From NCBI GenBank assembly GCA_030639305.1, contig DAOWCY010000123.1, positions 1 to 21,015 on the forward strand: a DNA stretch of 21,015 bases, in the 5' to 3' direction. A model generated the notes under the pieces. The model saw nothing but the letters and a program-made list of their open reading frames with translations. It was not told the origin of the DNA and did not search any database. The position numbers and the translations under genes are program-made. Every line of letters begins with the position of its first letter. Positions within the stretch are counted from its first letter, which is position 1. This document shows positions 7,528 through 14,481 of the stretch, in pieces. The stretch is from JAGLQA01 sp023135565 (GTDB lineage: Bacteria; Acidobacteriota; Aminicenantia; UBA2199).

Positions 7528-7563
7528 AATAAATATGAGTAGAGCGATATATGCATTCTCCGG
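7528..7563 (+). repeat. 36-bp direct repeat, copy 2 (functional coaDE start)
   Basis: This copy leads into the intact fusion gene. The upstream AAAAGG comes from the insert and now serves as the ribosome-binding site about 8 nt before the ATG at 7535. Confidence 0.85.
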
Positions 7564-8710
7564 TGACCCGATTACATTTGGGCACATAGACATCATAGAA
7601 CGGGCAGTCAAAGTATTCGATGATCTAATCGTAGGCATCGGCGCCAACCCGAACAAGAAATATCTATTCAGTTTAGAGGAACGGGAACTGATGGCCAAAA
7701 ACGCATTGGCGGACCTAAAAAATGTGCAGGTTGTCTCTTTCAGAGGGCTGCTGGTGGATTATGCCTATGAAAACAATATCCCCACTATTATAAGAGGTAT
7801 CAGGAACAGTCAAGATTTTAATTTCGAACTCATGCTTTTCCAGATCGGCGAAAGCCAGAAAATGAAAATCGACACTTTTTTTATTCCCGCCCGCCAGGAG
7901 TTGGCCCATATCAGTTCCAGCGCCGCCAAAGAACTTCAGATCGAGCAGGGGCTTATCCACGAATATGTGCCTCTATTTACGAAACAGAAAATCGAAGAGA
8001 CATTGTCGAATCAATATATTATCGGCCTCACCGGGGAGATCGGCGTGGGCAAAACCTATATATGTGAAAAAATGAAGGAATGCAGTGAAAAAGTGGGCAT
8101 AAACGTGCATGCCATAGATATCGATAAAATTAGCCGTGAGATGTTGGAGAATCATGGGGAACCGGTTTATGTGGGACTGCGCGAATCGATTATAGAGGAA
8201 TTCGGCATCGAAATAAAGAACTCAAACGGTTTTATCAACACCAAAGCCCTGGGAAAGATAATTTTCGGGGATCTCGAGAAACTGAACCGTTTTAATTACA
8301 TCATATACAAACCCCTTTTGCTGCGGCTGCGGCGGGAATTGTACGGGAAAAAGGGGGTTATCTTATTGGTCAGCGACCTGATTCTCGAATCGGAGATGGC
8401 CTATTTATGTAATAACAACATTATTTTAGTCACCGCGGACAAGAGAGCGCAATTGCGCCGGCTAAAGGAGAGGGAATACACCGAGGAACAGTTTCGCACC
8501 CGCATGGCCAGCCAGTATACAACTGCCAAAAAAGAGAGATTGATTAAATCCCGGATTGCCGGGGAAAAACAGGGCCAACTGTATAAAATAGATAATTCGG
8601 CTCCCGGTAACATAGGTAAAATTAAAGAGCTTTTTAATAATCTTTTAGCAGGTTTCGGCTTAGCGGGTAACTCGCGGTGTCCCCAGCCTGCGCAGCCGGA
8701 AGAAAAATAA
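7535..8710 (+). CDS. coaDE: Bifunctional phosphopantetheine adenylyltransferase / dephospho-CoA kinase (CoaD-CoaE fusion)
   Basis: This one 391-residue protein carries both final steps of CoA synthesis. Residues 1-~157 are a bacterial-type CoaD: DPITFGHIDII (T/HxGH motif) near 11-21, PNKKY lysines ~41-42, IIRGIRNSQDFNFE at 85-98, TFF, and ISSSAAKEL at 127-134. Residues ~160-372 are CoaE: P-loop GLTGEIGVGKT 164-174, AIDIDKISRE 194-202, LILESEMAY, and the lid R..RMASQ....K followed by KIDNSA. Signature residues of both enzymes are present, so it should convert 4'-phosphopantetheine to dephospho-CoA and then to CoA. The last ~18 residues (from FGLAGNS) look like read-through into repeat sequence. 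The canonical GSFDP is altered to FSGDP. It follows the kinase gene and is probably co-transcribed. A eukaryotic analogue is COASY; fusions with bacterial-type CoaD are, as far as I know, uncommon. Confidence 0.93.
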   Translation: MSRAIYAFSGDPITFGHIDIIERAVKVFDDLIVGIGANPNKKYLFSLEERELMAKNALADLKNVQVVSFRGLLVDYAYENNIPTIIRGIRNSQDFNFELMLFQIGESQKMKIDTFFIPARQELAHISSSAAKELQIEQGLIHEYVPLFTKQKIEETLSNQYIIGLTGEIGVGKTYICEKMKECSEKVGINVHAIDIDKISREMLENHGEPVYVGLRESIIEEFGIEIKNSNGFINTKALGKIIFGDLEKLNRFNYIIYKPLLLRLRRELYGKKGVILLVSDLILESEMAYLCNNNIILVTADKRAQLRRLKEREYTEEQFRTRMASQYTTAKKERLIKSRIAGEKQGQLYKIDNSAPGNIGKIKELFNNLLAGFGLAGNSRCPQPAQPEEK

Positions 8711-8722
8711 AAGGTACGCAGG

Positions 8723-8763
8723 GGAAGCCGGCCACTGCCTGCAATATTAGCCGGACAGCTTCC
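8723..8763. terminator. Hairpin between convergent coaDE and iorB
   Basis: GGAAGC (8723-8728) pairs with GCTTCC (8758-8763), with an inner CGGC/GCCG extension around a ~17-nt loop. It fills the 50-nt gap between the coaDE and iorB stop codons, consistent with a bidirectional terminator. There is no strong T-run. Confidence 0.4.
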
Positions 8764-8766
8764 AGG

Positions 8767-9348
8767 TTATCTATTTTCTTCCGCTTGTTTTCGTCCTGCT
8801 CTAAAAGCGGCCAGGTTTTTTTCCACTACATCTGCCCCTTTCCGGGCAAAAATAGTCCCTATCCCCGCTTCCATTTTCTCAAAAGGAATGTCGATAAAAA
8901 CAGAAGCGGCTCCGGCTATAACGATGTTCATGCCGCGGACATTGCCTACCGCTTTGGCCATGGCATCAGCATCGAGAGCAATATGCCGGGGCTGCTTGTT
9001 TATCTCTGCCAGTATTTTATCTATCTCCGGGTAATTGGGGATATTTTTAAAAGGCGTGGTGTTGGTGATAAGCCACCCTTGCGGCGAAAGATAAGGCAAA
9101 TACCTGAGCGCTTCCATAGGTTCCACCGAAACGATCAAGTCCGCTCCTCCTTCGGGTATGAGATCGGAAAAGATCTCTTTATCCGCTATCCTGAGATGGG
9201 ACTGCACATTCCCGCCCCGTTGGGACATACCGTGAACTTCCGCCTGTTTTAAATAAAGACCTGATTCCACTGCCGCATAGCCGATCACCGTGGCGATGGT
9301 CAGGATGCCCTGGCCACCGACTCCCGCAAGTATAATATCGCTTTTCAT
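8767..9348 (-). CDS. iorB: Indolepyruvate:ferredoxin oxidoreductase beta subunit
   Basis: This is the beta (gamma-type 2-oxoacid oxidoreductase) subunit, which works with IorA to decarboxylate arylpyruvates to aryl-acetyl-CoA with electrons passed to ferredoxin. It has the diagnostic N-terminus ILAGVGGQGILT, then AEVHGMSQRGGNV and SDLIPEGGADLIVSVEPMEALR. The chosen ATG at 9348 has CAGGAG 7 nt upstream and gives 193 residues; an in-frame ATG at 9369 would overlap the iorA stop and lacks a good site. It lies 17 nt after iorA in the usual order. Along with iorA it implies anaerobic use of aromatic amino acids, with aminotransferases encoded elsewhere. Confidence 0.95.
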   Translation of the reverse strand: MKSDIILAGVGGQGILTIATVIGYAAVESGLYLKQAEVHGMSQRGGNVQSHLRIADKEIFSDLIPEGGADLIVSVEPMEALRYLPYLSPQGWLITNTTPFKNIPNYPEIDKILAEINKQPRHIALDADAMAKAVGNVRGMNIVIAGAASVFIDIPFEKMEAGIGTIFARKGADVVEKNLAAFRAGRKQAEENR

Positions 9349-9365
9349 TATCGTCTCCTGTATCC

Positions 9366-10973
9366 TCAAGCCTTTCTCGCTTTCGTTTTTTTACGCAGGG
9401 TCTGGATGCATTCCCGGGTAGGAATGATGACAGATACCCCTTTATAATCGAGCTCTTCTTTGATGATCTCGACAAACTTTTCATGGTTCTTTTTGATAGG
9501 GTTGATGAGACGCACATGCTCTTTCTCCACCCCTAAACCGGTGCAAATACTCTCCAGCCTGCCAAAAGCATGGGATGCCTGGCCGCCGGTCATGGCTGTA
9601 GTGGAATTATCGAGAATAAAAACGACAATATTCGTTTTTTCGATGACCGCATCCAACAGGCCGGTCATACCGCTGTGAGTGAATGTAGAATCCCCGATAA
9701 CGGCCACTGCCGGGAACAAGCCGGCGTCGGCAGCCCCTTTGGCCATGGTGATAGAGGCCCCCATATCGACGCAGCTATTGATAGCCTGGAAAGGAGGCAG
9801 CGCGCCCAGGGTATAGCAGCCGATATCGGCGAATACATGGCCGTCGCCAAAAACATCTTTTACAGTTTCATTCAGGGCATGGTACGTGTCTATATGGGAA
9901 CAGCCCAAACAAAGCGCCGGGGGCCTGGGCGCTATCAGGTCGGGAATCGGCGCACCGCCGATATCTTCCATGCCGAGAGCCGCCCGGACAAGATTCGGGT
10001 TCAACTCTCCGTCCGGCGGTAGTTCGCCGCTCATGCGGCCTTTGACTTTCACATCCCTGTCTAAAATACCGCGCAGGTAACCCTCCACAAAAGGCATACC
10101 TTCTTCGAGAAGAAGTATTTCGTCGCATTCATTAACCAATTTTTCGATTTTTTGTTTCGGTACGGGATACTGGCCTATCTTAACCACAGGATAAGGACAC
10201 CGGCTTGTGGTGAAATTCTCCATCAAGTAGTTAAAGGCAATGCCGCAGGCGATGATGCCTACGCTCTTGTTTTTGCCGTCGATACAGCGGTTAAAAGGCG
10301 AGTCTTCCGCTTCCTGCAAGAATTTTTCCTGGATTTTGATCAGGTTGGCGTACCTGCGCCTGGCAATGCCGGGGAGCAGTACGAACTGCCTCCCATCGGC
10401 GGGTAAATTTAACTCTTTCTGCGGTAATTTCTCCCTGGTCTCGATCCCGGCCCGGCTGTGGGCTAACCGGGTGGTAATCCTTAAAAGCACGGGAATTTTG
10501 TATTTTTCAGATAACTCATAACCATGGAAAACCATATCATAAGCTTCCTGTTGGTTTGTAGGTTCCAGCATAGGCACTAAGGCGAATTTCCCCAGGAAGC
10601 GGGAATCCTGTTCGTTCTGGGAAGAGTGCATGGCAGGGTCGTCCGCCACTGTTACCAAAAAACCGCCGTTGACCCCGGTGATGCCGGAATTTATGAAAGG
10701 GTCCGCCGCCACATTGAGCCCCACATGCTTCATGCAGGCCATGGTCCTTTTTCCCGTATAAGACATACCGAGAGACGCTTCCACTGCTGTTTTTTCATTT
10801 GCGCTCCACTGCCTGTGGATATTACTATCCGCTGCTTCCTGGGAATGTTGGACGTATTCGGTAATCTCGGACGAAGGCGTACCGGGATAGGCATAGATAC
10901 CTGATATACCGGCGTCGATAGCAGCCTGCGCTATCGCTTCGTCACCTAACAGCATTATTTTTTTATTGCTCAA
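9366..10973 (-). CDS. iorA: Indolepyruvate:ferredoxin oxidoreductase alpha subunit lacking the ferredoxin domain
   Basis: This is the alpha subunit, which binds thiamine diphosphate and CoA. It contains AYPGTPSSEITEYVQ near the N-terminus, the CMKHVGLNVAADP segment, CLGCSHIDTYHAL and the thiamine-diphosphate signature GDSTFTHSG...DNSTTAMTGGQ. The start is taken as TTG at 10973 because AAGGAGG lies 5 nt upstream and MLLGDEAIAQAAIDAG follows at once. The upstream ATG extension at 11066 reads through repeat DNA. The resulting 535 residues end at IIPTRECIQTLRKKTKARKA. Typical IorA proteins are ~580-650 residues and end in a two-[4Fe-4S] ferredoxin domain with CxxCxxC motifs, which is absent here in this and other frames. 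Electron transfer must therefore use a separate ferredoxin, or the subunit is altered. Confidence 0.93.
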   Translation of the reverse strand: MSNKKIMLLGDEAIAQAAIDAGISGIYAYPGTPSSEITEYVQHSQEAADSNIHRQWSANEKTAVEASLGMSYTGKRTMACMKHVGLNVAADPFINSGITGVNGGFLVTVADDPAMHSSQNEQDSRFLGKFALVPMLEPTNQQEAYDMVFHGYELSEKYKIPVLLRITTRLAHSRAGIETREKLPQKELNLPADGRQFVLLPGIARRRYANLIKIQEKFLQEAEDSPFNRCIDGKNKSVGIIACGIAFNYLMENFTTSRCPYPVVKIGQYPVPKQKIEKLVNECDEILLLEEGMPFVEGYLRGILDRDVKVKGRMSGELPPDGELNPNLVRAALGMEDIGGAPIPDLIAPRPPALCLGCSHIDTYHALNETVKDVFGDGHVFADIGCYTLGALPPFQAINSCVDMGASITMAKGAADAGLFPAVAVIGDSTFTHSGMTGLLDAVIEKTNIVVFILDNSTTAMTGGQASHAFGRLESICTGLGVEKEHVRLINPIKKNHEKFVEIIKEELDYKGVSVIIPTRECIQTLRKKTKARKA

Positions 10974-11057
10974 TCTTGCCTCCTTGGGATTATGGTCTTT
11001 GTCCCCACTGCGGCGGGAACGAATATTGATTTTCGGAAGTCCTGCCCCTGTTGTATT

Positions 11058-11096
11058 GCCGCGCAACGGCTTATAGGGTGCACCCGCCGGGTGCTT
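11058..11096 (+). repeat. GGCTTATAGGGT dispersed repeat
   Basis: This GC-rich palindromic unit (GCCGCGCAACGGCTTATAGG, then a GGTGCACCCGCCGGGTGC hairpin-like stretch) lies within the iorA leader. Close relatives lie at 17659-17695 (CCGCGCAATGGCTTATAGGG), 17625-17643 and, inverted, 7336-7350. Confidence 0.65.
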
Positions 11097-11122
11097 TGGG
11101 CTGCTTTTGTTTTCAAAGCTCT

Positions 11123-11151
11123 ATTTTATTAGAAAAAGAAGAGTATTGCAA
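11123..11151 (-). promoter_or_regulatory. Promoter of iorAB
   Basis: On the minus strand: TTGCAA (11151-11146), a 17-bp spacer and TAAAAT (11128-11123). The start near 11116 gives a ~140-nt leader that contains the GGCTTATA repeat. Confidence 0.65.
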
Positions 11152-11214
11152 GTTAGAAAGAAAAATTTTCTAAAATATATAATTATGGGAGCCGTGGAGT
11201 GGGGAGTTTTTCCT

Positions 11215-11245
11215 TAAACAAAAGTTTGGCCCCCGGCAGGGAGAT
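11215..11245 (+). repeat. AAACTTTT dispersed repeat, reduced copy
   Basis: The sequence has the same flanks as 2062-2116 (AAACAAAAGTTT then GGCCCCCGGCAGGG) but lacks the ~23-bp hairpin between two AAAAGTTT units. It looks like a deletion between short direct repeats. Confidence 0.65.
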
Positions 11246-11262
11246 AGTTACAATCGGCAATC

Positions 11263-11291
11263 TTGACCTACCGGCACAAATGATTTATAAT
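11263..11291 (+). promoter_or_regulatory. Promoter of acyP, predicted leaderless start
   Basis: TTGACC at 11263-11268, a 17-bp spacer and TATAAT at 11286-11291. Only six bases (GATTGC) separate the -10 box from the ATG at 11298, so the expected +1 coincides with the start codon. Confidence 0.75.
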
Positions 11292-11297
11292 GATTGC

Positions 11298-11570
11298 ATG
11301 AAAACGAATCGTTACATTGTTAAAGGAATAGTCCAGGGAGTGGCCTTCAGGCACTATACCATGAAAGCCGCCCAGGATTACAAAATTAAAGGAACCGTAA
11401 AAAATCTCTATAACGGGGATGTGGAAGTCTATGCCCAGGGTGCGGACGAAAGTATCAAGTTGTTCGAGGATTTCCTCAAAAATGGTCCCCGCTCCGCCCG
11501 GGTCGATAAGGTGATAAAAAAGGTGAAAGAGATCGATGAGACCTATACCGACTTCGATATTATCTTTTAA
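11298..11570 (+). CDS. acyP: Acylphosphatase
   Basis: A 90-residue protein with the classic family motifs: the VKGIVQGVAFRHYT phosphate-binding loop with its catalytic Arg (residue ~18), the GTVKNLYNGDVEVYAQG block containing the catalytic Asn, and GPRSARVDKV near the end. It hydrolyses the acyl-phosphate bond of small metabolites or proteins in the cytosol. I chose ATG 11298 because the family motif begins 8 residues later; an upstream in-frame ATG at 11199 runs through repeat sequence. No Shine-Dalgarno is visible before 11298, and the promoter predicts transcription starting on the A of the ATG. The gene stands alone; FmdB, 256 bp downstream, has its own promoter. Confidence 0.95.
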   Translation: MKTNRYIVKGIVQGVAFRHYTMKAAQDYKIKGTVKNLYNGDVEVYAQGADESIKLFEDFLKNGPRSARVDKVIKKVKEIDETYTDFDIIF

Positions 11571-11771
11571 TCCGCCCCTGTACGCCCGGACCTCCCTGCC
11601 CGCTGCGAAAATTTTGCCCTGGCCGGGGAAATTAGCAAAAAAAAAATGGGAAAATCCCGTCATTCTAAAAATTAGGAAAAAAATATTCCTGCTGGAATCC
11701 TTTATTATCAACTGTTTACGATTATGGCCAATTTTTTTTAAAAAAAAATCAAATAAAATTCGCAAAATGTG
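11571..11771. other. AT-rich intergenic region
   Basis: Between acyP and fmdB lie a short GC-rich tail and then strongly A/T-rich sequence with long A and T runs (11635-11760). Small inverted repeats such as GGGA/TCCC near 11647-11657 and AGGA/TCCT near 11673-11690 could terminate acyP. No gene is seen. Confidence 0.5.
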
Positions 11772-11800
11772 TTGACAGGGCGGATTTTTTATGCTATATT
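11772..11800 (+). promoter_or_regulatory. Promoter of the FmdB-family gene
   Basis: TTGACA at 11772-11777, a 17-bp spacer and TATATT at 11795-11800. The predicted start near 11807 leaves a ~20-nt leader. Confidence 0.8.
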
Positions 11801-11826
11801 TAGACCTTAACAAAGAGTGAGAAAAA

Positions 11827-12075
11827 ATGCCTTTATATGAATACAAATGTAACGAATGTGAAAAGACCTTCGAGGTACTGCAGAAGATAGATGCCAGCCC
11901 GCTGGAACAATGTATCCACTGCAAAGGCGGCGTCGAAAAGCTGATCTCGGTCTCTTCCTTCCAGTTTAAAGGCTCAGGCTGGTACATAACGGATTACAAG
12001 AATAAGAATAAGAAAGCAAAGTCAGATAGTAAGACTACAGATACAGGAATAAATAAAAATGCAACAATTAAATAG
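11827..12075 (+). CDS. FmdB-family zinc ribbon protein
   Basis: This 82-residue protein begins MPLYEYKCNECEKTFEVLQK and has the second knuckle CIHCKGGVEKLIS, giving CxxC...CxxC zinc ligands near residues 8, 11, 29 and 32. The FQFKGSGWYITDYKNKNKK segment that follows is typical of the FmdB / 'putative regulatory protein' family. The tail is Lys/Thr/Asn-rich and disordered. The family was named from a methylotroph regulator; its general role is unknown, so regulation is only a label here. It has its own strong promoter and a GAGTGAG site. Confidence 0.9.
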   Translation: MPLYEYKCNECEKTFEVLQKIDASPLEQCIHCKGGVEKLISVSSFQFKGSGWYITDYKNKNKKAKSDSKTTDTGINKNATIK

Positions 12076-12130
12076 CCTTTCCATCTCTCCCCCCTTAATA
12101 TAAATACATATCTCCCACCTTCACCTTACA

Positions 12131-12164
12131 GGTCCCCCGCTACATGGGGGACCCCTGCCTTTTT
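12131..12164 (+). terminator. Hairpin after the FmdB gene
   Basis: A perfect 8-bp stem GGTCCCCC/GGGGGACC (12131-12138 with 12146-12153, loop GCTACAT) is followed 6 nt later by a five-T run. It could be a terminator for the FmdB gene, or one of the CCCC..CATGGGG palindromes seen elsewhere in the window. Confidence 0.5.
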
Positions 12165-12295
12165 ATGGCAAAATTTATTAAAAAAGAGGCGCTTTTTCCA
12201 GCCCAAGATGGGCCTGGGAACTGTATTTCCGGTTAGATTATCAAAAAAGCTTTTTTTTCAAACGTTCACGAAGTATTAGAAGGAAAGATGCCGAA

Positions 12296-14140
12296 ATGGA
12301 ACAAAACAAAAAAGAAATACCCGATTTTTCGCAGTTAGAACGCAGCCGTGTGCCCGGGGAATTTACCTGGGAAAGCAGCGATATTTATCCCGGTTTTGAA
12401 GAATGGCGGGAAGAGAAAGCCCGGCTGCCGGAAAAAATAGCTAAAATCAAAGAGTTTGAAAAAAATTGGACGGGTTCCGCACAGGAACTTTTGCGGCTTT
12501 TTACCCACATAGATGATGTAGAGAAGATGATTTCCCGGCTGCATGTCTATGCCAACCTCTTTGCCGACACCGATATGGCCGACTCTTCCTATCAAGCCAA
12601 AAAAGGTGAAATCGAAGTTATAGATGTAAACCTGCAAAGTTTGCTGTCGTTCATCAGGCCGGGAATTCTCAAATTGGGCAAAGACAAAATAGCCGCATAT
12701 ATGAACGCAGAACCGGGACTTAAGGTCTATGAATTATTTTTCGATTCTGTTTTAAGACAAAAGAAACATATACTTTCGGCGGATAAGGAAGAGATAACAG
12801 CGCTGACCGGTCTTTTTTCAGGAGCAGCGGAAAATGCCGCCGAAATGTTGAATAACCTGGAGATTCCTTTTCCGCGGGTAACGCTTAGCGATGGCAAAAA
12901 AGTAAGGTTGAACCAGGCCAACTACATCCGCCACCGGGAAGCGAAAGAGCGCCCCGATAGACGAAAAGTTATGCGCACTTTCTGGAAACACCATGCCCGG
13001 TTCAAAAACACCCTGGCAGTTCTTTTGGACGGGGAAATAAAGAATCATTATTTTAATGTTCGCGTACGCCGTTATGACAGTTGTCTCCAGGCCGCCCTCT
13101 TTCCGAAGAACATAGATGTAAAAGTGTACCGTACTTTGATTAAAACGGTAAAAGAAAACCTGGAACCGCTTCATCGTTATTTAAACCTGAAGGCCCGCAT
13201 GTTGAAGTTAGAGCAGTTGGATTATGACGATATATATGCTTCGTCCGTACCGGCCGTGGATGAGGTTTTCACTATCGAAGAGGCCGAATCCTTAGTATTG
13301 GCAGCGCTCGGTCCATTAGGACCGGATTACCGCGGCGTCCTGCGGCAGGGATTCCAGCAGCGCTGGATGGATATTTATCCCAACCGGGGGAAGCGTTCCG
13401 GCGCCTATTGTAACGGCGGTATTTATGACGGTCATCCTTATGTGTTGATGAATTACAACGGCACTTTTAATACTGTGTCTACGTTGGCTCATGAATTCGG
13501 TCATGCGCTGCATTCCTATTTTTCCAACAAGACCCAGCCTTACCCCAGGGCCCATTATCCTATCTTCTTGGCGGAGATTGCCAGTACTTTTAACGAGGAT
13601 TTGTTAGTCAACCATTTGCTGGAAACCAAGACGGACGATCTTTTTAAGCTTTTTATTTTGGACCAGTATATCGAAGGGCTGCGGGGAACCATTTACCGGC
13701 AGACTCTATTTGCCGACTTTGAACTGGCCATGCATGAGGAAGTGGAAAGAGGCGGAACCCTTACCCCGGGGTGGCTCGATAAGAAATATTTGGGATTAAC
13801 CCGGTTATATTACGGCCATAAAAAGGGTGTAATGAAAGTCGGGAAATATATCGAGAATGAGTGGAGTGGGATTCCCCATTTTTATTATAATTTTTATGTC
13901 TATCAATACAGCACCGGCATTGCTGCTGCCATGGCCCTGGCCGACAGGGTTTTGCACGGCGGAGAAGCGGATAGGGAGTCTTACTTAGATTTATTGAAAG
14001 CCGGAGGCAGTGATTACCCGCTGAATATTTTGAAAAGGGCCGGGGTTGATCTTACTACGCCGGAGCCGGTTTTGGCAGCCATAAAGAAGATCGACGTTTT
14101 AGTGGCGGAGATGGAGAAGATCGCCGCACGTTTGGCATGA
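12296..14140 (+). CDS. pepF: Oligoendopeptidase F (M3 family metallopeptidase)
   Basis: This 614-residue protein is of the usual length. The zinc site HEFGH is at residues 399-403 (within STLAHEFGHALHSYFS), followed by the downstream zinc-ligand region PIFLAEIASTFNED. C-terminal FYYNFYVYQYSTGIAAA and LKAGGSDYPLNILKRAGVDL are characteristic of PepF-type M3B enzymes. It degrades short peptides in the cytosol. There is no signal peptide: the N-terminus is charged (MEQNKKEIPDFS). An AAGGAAAG site precedes the ATG, which I prefer to the out-of-frame ATG at 12289. The gene is monocistronic and, with iorAB, fits peptide and amino-acid catabolism. Confidence 0.96.
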   Translation: MEQNKKEIPDFSQLERSRVPGEFTWESSDIYPGFEEWREEKARLPEKIAKIKEFEKNWTGSAQELLRLFTHIDDVEKMISRLHVYANLFADTDMADSSYQAKKGEIEVIDVNLQSLLSFIRPGILKLGKDKIAAYMNAEPGLKVYELFFDSVLRQKKHILSADKEEITALTGLFSGAAENAAEMLNNLEIPFPRVTLSDGKKVRLNQANYIRHREAKERPDRRKVMRTFWKHHARFKNTLAVLLDGEIKNHYFNVRVRRYDSCLQAALFPKNIDVKVYRTLIKTVKENLEPLHRYLNLKARMLKLEQLDYDDIYASSVPAVDEVFTIEEAESLVLAALGPLGPDYRGVLRQGFQQRWMDIYPNRGKRSGAYCNGGIYDGHPYVLMNYNGTFNTVSTLAHEFGHALHSYFSNKTQPYPRAHYPIFLAEIASTFNEDLLVNHLLETKTDDLFKLFILDQYIEGLRGTIYRQTLFADFELAMHEEVERGGTLTPGWLDKKYLGLTRLYYGHKKGVMKVGKYIENEWSGIPHFYYNFYVYQYSTGIAAAMALADRVLHGGEADRESYLDLLKAGGSDYPLNILKRAGVDLTTPEPVLAAIKKIDVLVAEMEKIAARLA

Positions 14141-14471
14141 CCCCACGGCAACCCACCACGTGGGGAGGGTATAAGCCGCATCGTGACAGGTAGTGTTTTG
14201 GATTCTCAATTAATAGAAGTTTTGATCAAACTTTTTCAAAAGTTTGGCCTCCCCGGCAGGGGCCGCCGGAGGCAAAAACGCTTTTGATTCTCAACCCCGT
14301 GCGCACGGGGAGGCGATAAGCGGCTTCGCGGCAAGAGGCAGCGTGTGAGCGCTTTTGATTCTAAATCATAAAAAGTTTGAACAAAACTTTTGTTTATCCA
14401 ACATTTCACGGTTGACACAGCAGTAGTAATGGTAGAGCGCCACTCATCACTCATCGTTCATAATTCATAAC
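14141..14471. repeat. Repeat cluster between pepF and polA
   Basis: The 330-bp gap between convergent genes is almost wholly repeat DNA. In order: a CCACGTGGGG palindrome with GGGTATAAGCC (14141-14180); a full AAACTTTT element (14217-14273, hairpin 14227-14246); CCCCGTGCGCACGGGG (14295-14310) with GCGATAAGCGGC; a duplicated CGCTTTTGATTCT (near 14279 and 14350); AAAAGTTTGAACAAAACTTTTG (14370-14392, two arms: AAAAGTTTG and CAAAACTTTTG); and the TCAT element from 14422. No gene is seen. Confidence 0.7.
14217..14273 (+). repeat. AAACTTTT dispersed palindromic repeat, copy 2
   Basis: The opening (AGTTTTGATCAAACTTTTTC and AAAAGTTTGG) is identical to 2066-2095. It is followed by CCCCGGCAGGGGCCGCCGGAGG, which forms a GC hairpin with outer GCCTCC/GGAGGC pairing. 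Confidence 0.75.
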
Positions 14472-14481
14472 TCATAATTCG
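14422..14481 (+). repeat. TCAT-rich dispersed repeat, copy 2 (covers the polA stop)
   Basis: This copy is homologous to 381-446 (same ATGGTAGAG.G lead-in, then TCATCGTTCATAATTCATAA). Its end overlaps the last codons and stop of polA (stop at 14474-14472). Confidence 0.7.

Noticed and set aside
8677..9252. 191-codon plus-strand frame over iorB
   Set aside because: iorB on the minus strand has clear family motifs; this frame overlaps it and the coaDE end and has no motif.
10974..11066. ATG start for iorA at 11066
   Set aside because: The added 31 residues come from repeat-flank DNA with no family match; the TTG at 10973 has an AAGGAGG site.
11268..11987. 239-codon minus-strand frame across acyP and the FmdB gene
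   Set aside because: It is antisense to two recognisable genes and an AT-rich gap, with no motif or start site.
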